This document shows, piece after piece, positions 10,901-25,900 of a stretch of DNA of 64,000 nt. The notes under the pieces were generated by a model that was not told the origin of the DNA, made no database searches, and saw nothing but the letters and a program-made list of their open reading frames with translations. Position 1 is the first letter of the stretch; each line of letters opens with the position of its first letter. The DNA is from Effrenium voratum (lineage: Eukaryota; Sar; Dinophyceae; Suessiales; Symbiodiniaceae). The stretch spans positions 1 through 64,000 of the forward strand of contig CAUJNA010000831.1 in assembly GCA_963377175.1 (NCBI GenBank), given 5' to 3'. The position numbers and the translations under genes were made by a program.

Positions 10901-13900
10901 ATGTTCCCCCCTTTCCCAACATTACATTTGGAGGTCCGTTGAATCAGAGAGACGAGAACTCGAACCGGGATACTGGTTCGCCAAGGATCACTGAGCGGGC
11001 TGCCAATGTCGTTGGGACAGGTGCGAGAGATGGTCGGCTTGCCGATGCACTCGGAATCGAGGATCGTCCGTGGATCGCTAGCCCGTTAGGGCGAGATCCC
11101 AGTGACATCGAAGCACTAAGGTCCAGCAACGAGTTCACACCTGAATGGGGATCGACCGCCCGGGAGCGTGGTGCTTCTGCGAAGAGGCCGTCACCCCTGG
11201 CCATTGAGACCGATAGGTCGAAGGCGAGGAGGGCTAGCCCCTCACCAATGGGTTCAGCTCCGCAGGATGAGGAGATGCCTGATCCTGCTGATGTTCACAT
11301 TCACTCTACTCCCGAATCTCGTGCATCCAACATTGATCCCCGATCTGGCGATAGCCGGAGAAGGGGATCTACCCCTAGCAGGCCATCCAGGGTGAAGGTC
11401 CTGTAGACGACCCCAGAAGATTTGCTAGAGTTAGTGGGGCTCCTGAGAGGATCGAGATATCAACTCCTCCAGCACACAGGTCCCATTCTTCCGGTGAGTC
11501 AGGTGACGCCAGGGCAAAGGAGGTGTTTGATTTACACATCCAGGAGATGCTCGAGAGGGGCGAGGTGTCTAGTTCAGTCGCGAAAGCGTTCCATATCTTT
11601 GCTGACCAAATCAGGTTACTGAACGGTCAGGTGGGTTCCATGCGAAAGGAGTGGAGCGATGAGAATCAGCAGACGAAAGACAGGGTCAATCGTTTGGCGA
11701 CTGAGGTTGCGACTCAATCTGATGCCGGTAGGATGCGAATGATAGTTCAACGGTTTGCCAGCGAAGTTATTCCTGACAGCAAGGCCATTATGAGGCAAGC
11801 CATCGATGAACAGGCTGAAATCGTGGATCAGAGGATCAATCTGCTTTCCCACGAGGTTCATGAGTCTGTTAAGGACAGTGAAATCGCAACAGGTCAGCTT
11901 CGTCAGATGATTCAAGAGAATCGTGAGGCCACCCGCAGGAGCCATGCTGCTTCCGAGGATGAGATCCTTAAGGACTTAGACAAGCTCGAGGGACGGATGA
12001 TCTCGGTAGAGAAAACCATTGGGATGCGGACGCCAGCAGGTGAATGGGATTTGAGCCCCGCTGCGCAATTGCCCGATAGGGCTGCCAGCAGTGGGGCGAA
12101 CGCGAATTTCAGGGAATTAAGCCTGAAGCTTGAGAAGGTTCTTCTTGAACACGAGAAGTTTGCTAAGTGGGTTTCCGAATCTCTTGGTGGTATCAATGAA
12201 GAGCAAATCATTCTTGATAATCGAATGTCGAGGCTGCAAAGTGGGAGGGGGTCCCAGGCGGTCGATAGACCATCAGGGCCTGTTTCCCCGCAGGACTGGC
12301 ATGAAGCAATTGACGAAGTCAATCGAAAGGTCCAGGATCTATCTCGCGGAGTTCAACGCCAACATCGGGATCATGACGATGTCATCGCGAGATTTGAGAC
12401 CGTGAAATCCCATGTTGAGCAGTATGAAGCGAGATCGGGAATTCTGAGCCGGGTCCTTGATGACATCAGAGGACAGATCCGTAATCTCCCTGCGAATAGT
12501 GATCAAGCGCGGTCTGCCGTTAGGCGTGAACTCGATTCATTTCGGAACACGCTTGAAGGCGCAATGCGGAGAATCACTACTGTCGAGAGTAACGTGCGTA
12601 CTCTTAATGGAATGAACAACAGAATCATGGCTCAGCTCTCTGAAATTGAAGGTCATGTTGATGAGGCTGCTGACATTATTCAGGGTGTCCAGGACAATCG
12701 GATGAACCCTCAACAGCCCAGGGAAAGACGGAATGTTGGATTCGATGCTTATGCGGGGCAGGGACATAGAATCAGGTCTCCGACGCCCACTCCCGGAGAA
12801 GGTAACGGTCGGGGTACTGGCCTTCCGGTGAGACCGGGTGGGGGTGTTGATTCGGCTGATCATGTTTTGCCAAATGTGCCCGGTAGGGTCGATTCTTCTC
12901 ATGCAGGCAGGCATCCCATTCATCCCGATAGGGAGAGGGCTGACAGCAGAAGCAGGGGTGTGGGTAGGAATAGGAGCCCGAGGCCTGCTGCCGTCCCCGA
13001 TAGGGGATCTGAGGTCCGGAATCGGCAATCCGCGATAGCGGGAGCATTTCTCCGAACCCGGACAGGCCGATCCGCGATAGCGGGAGCGTCTCTCCGAACC
13101 CTAACCATAATCCTGGAGGTGGTAGGGTGAGTAGGGCCCATGTTGAAACCCAGAGTCCTGGCGATAGCTGGAGGACTCCTGGGAGCAGGGCTCATGCTGA
13201 TATCCAGAGTCCCGGCGATAGCTGGAGGACCCCTGGAACTCCATCCGATCGTGGACGGGCCTCGGCACCGGCCGCAAGAGGTACGCCCGGTACCGGCGGC
13301 CCAGGTGCGCCGAAGATCTGTGCTCTCGACGATCCGAATGATCGTAGGCACCCCGACGCTGAATTCACGTGTGTTACGTGCAATCGTGAGTTTTGCAGGC
13401 TTTGCAAGGGCGACGATGGGGACTGTTGCAATTGTCACTTCTTGAAGATGAAATGTTGGGCATGTCGCAAAAATGCCCAGGAGATCTCAATGTATTTCTG
13501 CACGGATTGTGGGAACCACGTCTGTCAGGATCACAGTCATTTTGGCAGTGACGGCCTCGAGCGATGTGCGCGCTGCCATATTCGGCGTGAACGCGCTGAA
13601 GCTGGACCGCCCCCTCCTCCTCCTCCTCCTGGGGGAGGAGGCGGGCAGGGCGGACCGCCCGGCCAAGGTGGGGGCGGAAGCGGTGGTCATGGACATGCTC
13701 CATTTCCACCACCAGGACCTGGACAACCTGGCGGGGGCCAAGGTCCCGCTGGACCTCCTGGAGGCCCGAGTGGTGGGGCTCCTACCGGGGGGTACCCTGG
13801 TGGGGCACCCGGGTTCTATGGTAGTGCTGCTGACTCTCATGGAGCTGAGAACAACCAGTGTGGTTCGAGTTTCTATGGTCCTGCCTTTGGGGGTGGTGTC

Positions 13901-16900
13901 CACAGTCAGGGCGTTGGTGCTGGCGTTAGTCAGCCCAATGTTGCTCCAGGCTACCCTGCAAGCATCGGGCATGCCAGTAATCCTGGAGCGGGTCAGTGCC
14001 ATGGCTATGGCGCAAATGGTGCCGATAGGCCAGGGGATGGCGGTCTTCTTCCTGAAACAATCAGAGGAGACGACGGGCGAGACAGGTGCACTAAGTGTAA
14101 CCTCAGGGTCCCCGTTACCGGTCCTCCTTTGGTCCCATGCGTTGGTTGTGGAATGAGGGCTTGTGAAATGTGCTGTCCATTACCGGCTAGGCTATGTGAG
14201 AGCTGCAGGATCACGTCATGTACCCCGATAGGGGCCCTGATTTCAACCGTTGCTGATAAGGATCGGTACCATCACAAATGCAACACTATCACGTTGCCTC
14301 CTGAACCGACAGCTGATAAGCTTCGGGAATGGATTTCCGAGGTTAAGGAGAGAGTCAGGAACGCTTTCAGCTTCGACTCTGACTACGCGTTAGCGTGGAT
14401 TTCAGAAACTGAAAGGCTCGACTATGACGCTCTTGGAGGGCCATGCAAGTACCCGGTGTTGGATTCCAACTTCACAACTGCTATCAGGGATTGCATCAAG
14501 ACGAGGGCCGTTAGGGATAAGATGAATCGCTTGACAGAGGCTGCTCAGAACATGACCCCTCCTCAGGGCATCAAGGGAAGGCAGATCTTGAAGCTCTTGC
14601 TGAACCATCTGCAGACTGGAGTCGAGGACGACCAGACGTTCAAGATTGCCGAGTTGACCAGTCTCAAATGTCGACAAACAGGTCACTCCGATGACGAGGC
14701 TAGGCTCCGGAGCTATCTGAGCACCTGGGATAATCTCATCTATGGGATCAAGAGGACGATCGATGATGGGGTGCTGCTAGCCGTGTTCATTGAGAACGTT
14801 CGCCATCTACGCTGTATGCGGCCTGACATTGAGAGGTGGGATCGCGATGAGACCGTTAGGTCTTTTCCATGGCTCTATAAAGCTTGTCAGGACTGTGTTG
14901 AGCGATGGCAGAAGCGACAGAACACGCTTCAGATGTATCAGACCTTTCATGAGCAGAGATCCCGGTCGGGCTCGCACTCTCGTGAAAGGGATCGGCATCC
15001 TGGAGCTCCTGGGGTAGTTCGAAGATACGACCCACTCGCAAGGAAAAGCGACCCGAGTCCTTCAAGGTCCGTTAGGTCCGGAAGGGATGGGAAACCCGAC
15101 GGGAAGCCAAGATCATCTTCGCCCGGAAGAAGCAGTCAGAGAGACAGAGCTTCTCCTGGAAGAGGCAGTCAGAGGGACAAGCGCACACCGTCTCCCAAGT
15201 CGCCGAGAAGACAGTCCCCCGCTGGGCCTGCTGATCGGGTATGCTGGGAGTATACGAAGACCGGGAAGTGCCAGTATGGCCGGGAGTGCAAGTTCGAGCA
15301 CGACAAGAGCCCAAGGAACCCTGCTGCACCCTCTACCCCAAGGACTGGCGATAGGCCCGTTAGGGACAAGCCAATGTACTTCGGGTACTGCTACGACTGG
15401 ATGTATGGCAAGTGCACAGCTCAGCAGTGCAAGTACCTGCATCAGAAGCCACCACAGGGTACGAAGCCTATCACGCCTCGTGCCACTGCTGGTCCGGTTG
15501 TTGAGGATGAAGAGGGGGATACCCCTAGGTCACCTACGCCCAGTCCTCCCGATAGGGAGGCGAGGCGTCTCGACAGCCCCGCTCAAGGATTGACGGATTT
15601 TTAGGCGGGGCGGGCCGTTACCCTGAGGCCAACCGTGTTGTTGTGGCGTGTCCAGCTATGTGGGCTGTTGCCCCAGCTACCGGTGGGTCTGCACCGGGTT
15701 GCCTCCCTCCTTGCGTTAGCAGTTGGGAGAAAAGCGAGCAAGGCGCGTTGTTCTTCTCCGGTACTACAAGTGAAGGTCCTAAATGGGACCAAGTCATTTG
15801 GAGAAGGACCGTTGACGCAAATGGGGCCGTGATCGAGGATATCGGGGTGAACTTTGGTGATCGCCGAGAGTCCTTGTTCAGGAGGCTCCCTAGGCGAAGT
15901 GATACCAAGACGACGTTTTGGTACTGCGATGATGCGGAGGTTGTGCTGTCCTGGAGGAACAAGTACTTCCCGAAGGGTCCCGATAGGGAACCTCTGGGAG
16001 TCCAGATCCCCGATCTCCCTGATGTGTTTGTTGTCTCAATTGAAAATGACAATACGGGCAGAGTCGTGAATCGCTGTCGAGAGGCTGGATACGGCCATCC
16101 CAATGCGATCAAGTTCCCTTCTCGCAAGAAAATTGCTAGGGAGATTCAAAATGCTCTGATAAGAGCTGCGGCTGTTCACGCCCAAGTGCTCTTAGACAAT
16201 GACGAAGACATCGACACCAACCCTGGAGATGTGCGGGGACATCGCGTTGTTCGAAAGCCGAAGTACACTCAGAAGGTTGCTGCACCCGTTGGATACGGCG
16301 GGGTGAGGTGGCTGGTAGATACTGGTTGCCCAATGGATCTGGTCGGCCTTGGTGATTTGAAAGGACCCGATAGGGCCCTGATTGCCAAAGGCGGACACAC
16401 TCACGCGCTGCACACTGCTAACGGGGCGACTCGCACCGCTGGTCGTGTTGATGCTGATGTCGTCAACTTGGACGAGGTGATTGAGGCACACGTCCTTGTC
16501 CACTCCATCCATCATATCCGTTGGAAAGCGCTGTATGGACATGGGGTACTCGTTTGTATGGACTGCAGGTTGCAAGCCTACTCTCACATGTCCTTCGGGC
16601 CGCACGGTGACATTGGATGTCATCAACAACGTGCCGTACCTTCCTCATGGGGACACTCAATTCGTTTCTCCCACTCTTGATGATGCTGAACCACTTCCTG
16701 CTATGCCTGTCCCCGGCGCTGCATATCAAGGGCTTGAAGCCAGCGAGGTTCCGCCGTGCAGGTCCGCACTAACAATCAAGAGTGAACTACAGGACACCTG
16801 GCGTACGGAGCGATCAGGTCATGTTGTGAAGGAGCATCGGCTTCCGCGCAGGGCGAAGTTTGTGCCAACTGGTGATGATTGTCCCGTTAGGGTCGATCAA

Positions 16901-19900
16901 TTGGACAACTACAGGAAAACAATCGTTCACCGAAGTGGGGTTACCCATGAGGTGCTGGTCGACAATCTGTGGGAGTTGTCCGAAAGAGATCAGCATGCGA
17001 TAGCGGCTGATGTCCCTTGGACGGGTGAGACATGGTTTCAGGTCAAGTGCGAGACCGTTGCTCTTCCCGGAAAGGCAGAACAGGGGGGTGAGGGCGATCG
17101 CCACTCACCGCCTTTTCCTGGCTCAGGGGAGGGGGACGATGGTGACATTGTCGAGATAAACTTTCTCTCCGGGCTACGCACAGAGGCCGAGTGGAGGGCG
17201 GATGCTAAGACGCTCCGTCATATGCTCACGCATCTCCCGAAGAACCCCTATTGCCCGCACTGTCAGCGAGCGAAAATGGAGAATGTCAAGCTTCGCCGCA
17301 AAGGTGGTGCTGCCGCGCATGACGTGGTGAGCTTCGGGGACCTTACCACCGCTGACACAATGGTGTTGAGAGGACTGAAGGATCGAGGCTTTCATGGCGA
17401 GGCAGACGCGATAGTGTTCTATGACCTCGCTACTGATTACCTCGAGGTTCTCCCTGTGCAATCCAGATCCCGTAGCAATACGCTGGAGGCATTTCGCAGG
17501 TTTGCAGGGGGGCAAACTCTGAAGTTAGTGTACAGCGACCAGGCCCCAGAGCTGAAGAATGCTGTCACTACGCTTGGAGCATTGCACCGGCTTTCTACAC
17601 CGGGCATGCCCAAGACTAATGGCCTGATCGAGAACAAGGTTAAGCTCGTTCTTCATGGGGCGCGCGTGCTCCTGCGTCAAGCTGGATTTGAACCTCGATG
17701 GTGGCCATTTGCCGTTAGGCATTTTTCCATGGCCAGGAATATTGAAAATCGCGGTGAGGGATCACCGTGGATGCGACGCCACGGTGACGGGAACTTCAGC
17801 GGAGTCATTCTGCCGTTTGGTTGTCTGGTCGACTTCTACCCCATTGCTCCCAAGATTCGCAGGGATAGAAAGGGGGGGGTTCAAAACGCCCAAAACGACT
17901 TCAGACATGCTGGAAAGATCGACTCAGAGGACGTTGATGAAGGAGGAGACCACTGGATCGCAAATGAAGACGAGAAGGTTCTCACTCGCGTCCACGTTGA
18001 AGCGCGAACCGAGCTCTTTATCCCGATAGGGACGAGCTGTCCAGTCAAGATCAAAGACCTTGGCAGGAGGCGGAGCACAGTCCTCAACTATCTGGACGGA
18101 TCGACCGAATTCGTTGTTGACGAAAACTGGCTCCAGGCCGAAAACGACCGTGGAGGTAACCACGAATGGACTGGAGAAACTCATTTCGACTGTGATTTTG
18201 ATCAGATCGATGAGGATGAGGCCGAGATCTATGAGAACGAGGAGTACGAACCCGAGTGCAACGACGAACCGGACTTTGTTCCCATTGATGAGGTAGAGGT
18301 TGAAGAGACAAGTGTCACCACTGCCCTGCCCGCCGAGAAGAAAGAGCGGGACTTCATCAAGATAGAGGAAGATCCAAAGTTCGCCCCATCGTCCAAGCCA
18401 GGCCTATTTCTGGGCTATCGGTTAGAACCAGGGGGCCTGTGGAAGGGCGACTATCTCGTTGCTGATCTCGAGCACATCCAAAGGGGTCTCAGGAAGCCAA
18501 GTATACACCAGGTCAAGCGCATCTGGAAGAACCCTGAGGAGCCCTACGTGTTCCCGATGTTGGCATCCTATGATGCTAGGACCCGGACCATTCGGGAGGC
18601 GATAGCTGACCGAAGGGCCGACCTTAAGCCGAGTAGGAAGATCAGGGATGAATTCGACTTTGATGAAGGTCGATTTGATGATCCTGATGATGATGATGAC
18701 GATGACCGACAGGACGAGGGGGGCGATAGCTCTTCCAAATCCGATGGGGCCAATCAGAGCAAGGCTGTCCAAGGAGGTGGTGACGCATGCGTCTCAGATT
18801 ACTGGGAGCGGCACGACGAGGACAGTGCCTGGTGTCGTATCCACGTTGAGGTGCGGAAGAAGTTCTTCGGAACAACAAACGAGGACCTTCCTCCTGGTGG
18901 TCCTTCGCATGAGGAGCTTGACACCGTTAGGGTCACTCACATGCGGGGGCTTGATGCCGTTGGAAATTGGATAAGGGACGATCGTCACCACGATGCTCCT
19001 AACCATCGGCACTTCACGCGTGGTTTTTGGACTGGTGTGACCATCCTTTTCGATAAGGGATGCGCTCCCCATGGTAGGTTCAAGCCAAAGGAAGAAGGAG
19101 CGAAGCGTGCCGGAGATTCAAAGAAGAGTCACAAACTTCACGGAGACAAGATCGACTATGGCCAATCTGCCGATAGGCGTGAGCGGCCTTACGCCGGCAC
19201 AGGAAAGCCTAACTCAATCGATGCCGACAGTTGGAGACAGATGTTCAAACCGAACGGGAATTATCCCTAAGGGAAGAACGACGCCGAGAACATCCCGATA
19301 GGGACCCGGCCGCTCCTGCGCCCGGCCGTAGGCTCCTCATCGAGTTTGCGTGTGAACCTGACTCACGTCTATCCGCAGTGATGATGGAGTGTGGAGGCGA
19401 GGCAATTCGCGTTCACATTGGCTCATTTGACATCACCAAGGCCAAGGACGTTAGTCGGCTCATTGCGATCATCGAGGATAATCCTGGGTGTGATCTCTGG
19501 GCGTCAATTCCGTGTGGACCGTGGAGTACATGGCAGTACGTTAACCTTTCAGTCTACGGCGCTGAATTTGCATCCCACCTGAATGATCTAAGAAGAAACT
19601 CTCAGGTGATGTTTGCAGCATTCATGCGGGTCTCCCGAGCCGTTAGGCGAGGAGGGGGCAAGGTTGCATTTGAATGGCCTAGACACTGTCTTGGGTGGAA
19701 GCAACCGTTCATGCAGAGGTTCCTTGCCGATCCTGATGTCGAGACCGTAGATTTTGACGGCTGTGACTTCGGTATGCAGGATAAGGACGGCATGCCGATC
19801 AGGAAGCAGTGGAAGGTTGCGACGACCTCCAAGGAGCTCATTGATGAGCTGTCAGGTCGGAAGTGCAAGCACGAGAAGGGATACCTTCATGCACGCATTG

Positions 19901-22900
19901 AGGGGTCGGTTACCCCGACAACTGCCCTCTATCCAAGTGAAATGTGCGAGGCTATCGTTAGGGCGTGGTATCCAGATGGCACGTTCAAGAAGATCGCGAG
20001 TGCAATGCCGGTCGAAGTCGACCCTGTTGAACAGCGATGGAAGAAGAAGCCGAATACCTTGTACGTTAGTCTCAACAGCGAGACTGCCAAGATCCCGACA
20101 CGGGCTACTTCGGGGAGTGCGGGTTTGGATACCTATGCCTCTGAGGGAGCGTGTATTCCCGCAGGGGGGTCAGGTTTAGTTAGCACCGGAATCTCGATAG
20201 AGATGCCCACTGGGGTATACGCTAGGATAGCTCCCAGGTCAGGACTAGCCGTGAAGAACAGGATCGCAGTAGGTGGTGGGGTTATTGATCCCGACTACGA
20301 CGGGGAAGTTAAGGTCATCCTCTTCAATCATGGGGATGAGGACTTCATCGTGAATCCTGGGGACCGTGTTGCGCAGATCGTATTGGAGCGCGTTTTGCTC
20401 ATTGACGCGTCCATCGTTCCCAGGAAAGCCAAGCGGGGAACCGATCGGGGATCCGCTGGGCTGCTGCCGCCCCTACGATTGGATCTGATGGAAAGACCTT
20501 TGAGTTCTCTATGCCCAGGGGGGAGATATCCCTCTCTCATCGGCCAAAGAGCTCGGGTGTCTTTCCTCCCTTGTACGCTTGTGTCGCTAGGCCAGTAAAC
20601 AAGAAGGAACAAGCTGGAAATGCCAAGGCTAAGGCCGCTCTTCAGAAGGAGTGGGACAAGTTAACATCGCAAGGATGCTGGGACTTGTCGACTGTCCAAG
20701 AATGGCATGATGTTGCGGCCAAGGCACGCAAGGAAGGGGAGAAGATCCATGTTGGTAGGATTTTCGACATCTGCGTCGAGAAGAATCACGAGCTGCCGGA
20801 AGACGATCCGAATCGCAAATACAAAGGGCGAGTCGTGTTCGAGGGATGTTTCGTCCGTGATGAGATCGGGCATTGGGCCTTGTTCTCCGAGAACACCTCC
20901 TGCCCCGCCACTATGGCGGCGGGTAAGATGGGTGATGCTCACGGGTTACTCCCAGGGAATCTTCTGGAAGTGAGTGATGGGGAGTCTGCGTACACTCAGG
21001 CCCGCTTGAAGGGAAAGAAGACTTGGGTGAGGATTCCTCGTGACCAGTGGCCACCTGAGTGGTTCGACAGCAGCGGAAATCCCAGGTATAAGGACCCGGT
21101 CGTTGTCCTCGTGCTCGCACTATATGGACATCCGGACGCTGGTACCTTTTGGGAACAGCACTGCGAGGCAATGCTGAAGAAAGTCGGATACGTCAAGGTG
21201 AAGGATTGGGCCAGCGTGTTTAGGCATGAGGAGCTCGACCTCTTCCTTGTCGTGTACGTGGATGACTTCAAGATGAGTGGGCCGGCGAAGAATATCGCAG
21301 AAGGATGGGCGCTGATCTCGAAGGTCATCAAAATGGAGGAACCAAGGCAGCTCAAGAGATATCTTGGCTGCGAGCACGAATTCACGCAACAGGTGGTCAA
21401 GGGTCACTTTGACCCGAGACTGGCGTGGACGGTCGGCAATCCTCCTGATAAGGAGCAACCCGACTTGAGGTTTGGTCCAGAGGGGTTACTCTCTAAGGAC
21501 ATCCCCAAGCCGGAAACCACGATAAGGTTCATCAAGTACAGCGAGAGTAGCTTCATGCAGGCGTGTGTCGATAGATACATTGAGCTGTGTCAGGGAAAGT
21601 ACCCGAAGAAGCTGCAGAAGGTTGAAACTCCGTTCCTGGACGAGAGCAAGCCGGAGTTCGACGAGAATTCCGTCAATCCGGAATTTGACAAGCTCTTCAA
21701 CCAGGCGATGGACGTGGAGACCGTCAACGCACAGCCAGGATGCCTCGGGAATGACGCGGCGGCGGTGCTGATGAAGGTTCTCTACGGGGCTCGGATGGGC
21801 AGGTATGACCTAATTCGTCCCGTGCAGGCGTTAGCCAGCCGGGTCACGAAGTGGAATCATCTGTGTGACCGCAAGCTCCACAGGTTAATTTCATATGTGA
21901 ACTCTACGCTTGACCTTCATTTATACGGTTGGGTGGGCGATAGCCCAGAGTTCATTGAGTTGGTTGCTTACTGTGATGCGGATCTGGCTGGGGATCGTAC
22001 TGATTCCAAGAGCACATCGGGAGTGCTTATTTGCCTTGTGGGTCCTAGGACCTACATGCCCATCACTGGAGTAAGCAAGAAACAGACTTCCGTTTCGAAG
22101 TCGACTCCGGAAGCGGAGATTGTTGCTCTCGACCATGGAGTGTCTAAGGAGGGAATGGCATTAGCTACCCTCTGGCAGCACGCTATTGGGAAGGGGAAGG
22201 AGACCCAGCCGTTCATCATCAACGTGCTGGAGGATAACGAATCGGCGTGCCGAATCGTTATAACTGGGAATAATCCCAACATGCGCTATATGTCAAGGAC
22301 GCAGCGCATTGACATCTCTTGGTTCAACGAACGTTTTAATGATGGAATTTTTCGGTTCGTTGCGTGCCCGTCTCACTATCAAGGTGCAGACATTTTCACT
22401 AAGGCCTGCATTGACAAGGTCGTATGGAATCGAAATCTGCACACCCTTGGTATGTTCCTGCCGGGATACCTGCAGGAATATTTGGCCCAACCCACCCAAC
22501 CCTGTCTTAAGCCCCCTGCCGCTCCTGGGCTGCCCCCGCTTAGGGGGGTACGCATGGAATCAGGTGCAAAATCCGGTTTCAATCGGCTCATGGAGAGGTT
22601 ACTCTCCGAGTACGAGGGAATCGTGATTGACGAGGAAAAAGGAGAAAAGAAGCGAGAAAACTATTATTGCGGATCAGGCGATAGCCGATGTTCTTGCTTA
22701 TAGTGATCTTTGCAGGGTTGTCACGCTTCAAGTTGCTCCTGGATACAGGAACCACAGTATTCGGTCTGGTAGGATTGAAGGCGATAGCCTTTGTTATGTT
22801 GTACTTGTTCTCAACGATCTTGCACCCGATAGGGTTGATTCCAGGACTGGGAAGTGGGGACAGACCAGAAAGCTTAGGGATAGGACCGATGTCGCCGTTA

Positions 22901-25900
22901 GGCAAAGGTTCAACTTGGCTTGTGATGCTCGGACCTGTGGATGTGTTCCTATCATCCTCTATCGACCTAAATGCAACATCTTGAAGGAAGATGAGGTTGA
23001 AGGGATCGCCACTATGCATGGGTTCGATTGCAGGTCTGTTTGTGCATGCCAATGCGGTCTCAAGAGACATGGGGTCGTGTTTAGGTGCCTCTCTTCTAAG
23101 TCATTCAATTCGTTGTGGAGCACTTGCAAGATGCGGGGAGGGGATACCCTCTCTCAGCATGACCGAACGCTTGCTGTTGGGAAGTGGTTGAATACCTTTG
23201 TTGCCGTGTAGCATTTGCTTGATCAAGCTGGCTCATGCGCGGGCAACCGCATCACATTCACAGGCAGCTCAATGCGCTCACAGACCAGAATGAAAGCTTG
23301 AGGCAGATATGCCTGTCACTAAGGTTTGATTATTCTGCTTCGTGAAGGACAGACTCTGTCAATTTTTCTATCTTTGAGGTTCTGTTCTAGGAAGAGGGTC
23401 TCTGGCCGATAGGCTGAGCCTTCCGAGGAATAGGGGATTTCTGGCCGGTAGGCTGGGTTCCTGGTTCATCCGTGGTTCCGTGGCCGGTGGCCCGAACCTG
23501 CTGACGCATGGCGGCGGCTGGCGGAATGGGCATGGGGCGCTGCATGGCGACGCCCCCGCGGCCGTCCTGGGACCTGGCGATGGGGCTGGGCATGGAGAAG
23601 CCGAAGGCCGTGGCCCACTGTTTGCTTGCGGGATACCGCGAGTGGACAGTTAAGGGGTTTAAGGGACGGGATATGACGGGATCCGAAGCTCACCACGATT
23701 GATCCAGATATGGAGAGGGCTGGTCAGCTGATTGAGGATGACAGTGCCGCGAAGTTCGATGAACTGGTTGGCAGGGTGTCCCACATCAGTAAGGACAAGC
23801 TCGACAAATCCCACATTGCCTGTACGGACCATGAGAAGTTGCTCCGGTACCGTGCGGTCAGGACTGCTGCGATAGTGGCGGAAATGAAGCGCCGGGGAGT
23901 GGAGGTTACGGAGATGAACGCCATGCACTTGGCGGCTATCTTGTGCGCTGCGGTTCCGACGGACCCTGCTTTCTTGCTTCCTTACCACGCTGCCTTCGCG
24001 TTTGAGGAGAGCATCGAGGTTGGCGGGAGTGCACTACCCGTGGATAGCAGTTCTGAGCCTGCCGCTCAACCATGCGGCGGGATGCGGGTAGGTGACCCGA
24101 AATCCTGGCCGGAATGGAAGACGGTTCATCAGCAGACGGCCTTGGTAAAGACGGTCGCTGATCAGGCCGAGGTGGCATTCGGGGATCACCCTCTGCATAG
24201 CGGAGATGATTTCGGCGATGCGGAGCACCATTTCCTTGCACTCCGTGCCTGGATGAGCGAGAGGCCAAACGCGCTGTTCACTCCCCCGGAAGTGGTCGTC
24301 GATGCGATGATGCTTACCGAGGGAAGGAACAGAGAGGAGATCGTTAGGTACTCCTCGGGACGGCGGCTTTCGTCGGTCCCATCGGTCGTGAAGTTTGCAA
24401 CGGCCGATAGGCCTGGAATGCGGGGATACCTGCATGCGATGGGACAGATGTCGGGTCTGATCACTTCCATAGGTGATGCGATCGAATGGGATCATCCTCA
24501 GGTGTTGAGGGTCTCGCCTAAGAACCCGGCAAGCACCACTGATGTTGGAATTGGTCCTGACGATAGGTGGGCATTCTTCGACTTGGCAATCAACTTCAGA
24601 GACCAGACGGATACCGAAAAGGTCCTCATCCACGGAACTTCGCAATCCTCGTTGTGGGGCATTCTTGGTGGTATGCAGGTTACTGCGTCCACCGCGAGCG
24701 ATGAGGCTGTGGGTGTATGGACATCGTTGAAGACGAATGAGGCCCTGGGATACTGCCCTCTATCGCACTACGGCCAGAGCACGTGGGCGAGGGTTGGGAT
24801 TTGCATCACGCAACCGGATGAGACCGAAAATCTGTTCGGCGACAACCCCTACCTGAAGGGAGTCAAGAAAGGGGCCCAGCGAGTATTCCCGAACGCGAGG
24901 TTGGGGATCCGTGGAATCTGCATCAAGCTTGAGAAGCCTGCGGCGGACTCACAGTTTGTGGAGCTGTGCAACTCAGGGGGCGGTAGCACCCTGCAGTACT
25001 ACAACCCATTCGATGAATGGAACCCGCATGCTCCCTGGGTCGTGTGGGCTATGCATAAGTTCTTCCCCGAGAACTACATGGGACCGATAGGTCTATCTGT
25101 CGAAGAGGAGAACATGCGTGCTGCTCCAGGGACCCCCCAGGCTGCCGAGGCAGATGGTGGTGCGCTTTACGCCAGGATCGTGCCGAAGTCGAACATGAAT
25201 GAGGCCATCCGGGGTGATACATTCGAGATCACCTTGACGAAGGGGTACTTCACCGAGGTCAAGGAGGAAGCAAAGGCCGTTGGGCGGGGAGCGCTCATCC
25301 CGAGGGAGCTCGAGTGTTTTGAGCAAGCTAGGAAGGTAATGCGCCTAATCAGGAACAAGAAGGTTGTCCCGCCCTCAGTGGAGCTGCCAAAGGGAGGATA
25401 CTCCCGTGTGGCGATTGATTCTGCACAAATGGAGAGGCAGTGGGACGCATGGGCAGCTGCCGTGTTAGCGGATGTGATGCTGTCTATCTACCCATCCATC
25501 GTGCTGAATGAGATGAGTCGCTGCCAAGACAAGATGGTAATCTTGCTTCGGTGCTTGGCGGCCAGTGGGACGGGCGCTGCGGTAAGGATCGCTGCGGCCA
25601 TGTCGGCCGGGTACGGCCCCCCGGTATACAAGGAGGAGTCCGCGGCCCCGGATGCGACCGTGTTCTACCTGCTGGATCAGACGTTCAACACTGCATCCAC
25701 GAAGAACAAGAGAGGGATGGACCCAGCAACGTTGGCGGAGAATATCCTCACGTGCAGGACAAAGAATGATCGGTTGAGGGGTTCCCCGGATAACCGACCG
25801 TTCAAAAACTATGAGGTGCATTACGTGACCAGTACTCGTGATAACGAGGAGACATCCCTTCGGATGATGGTCGAGAAGGCGTACGAGCTGATGGACAAGC

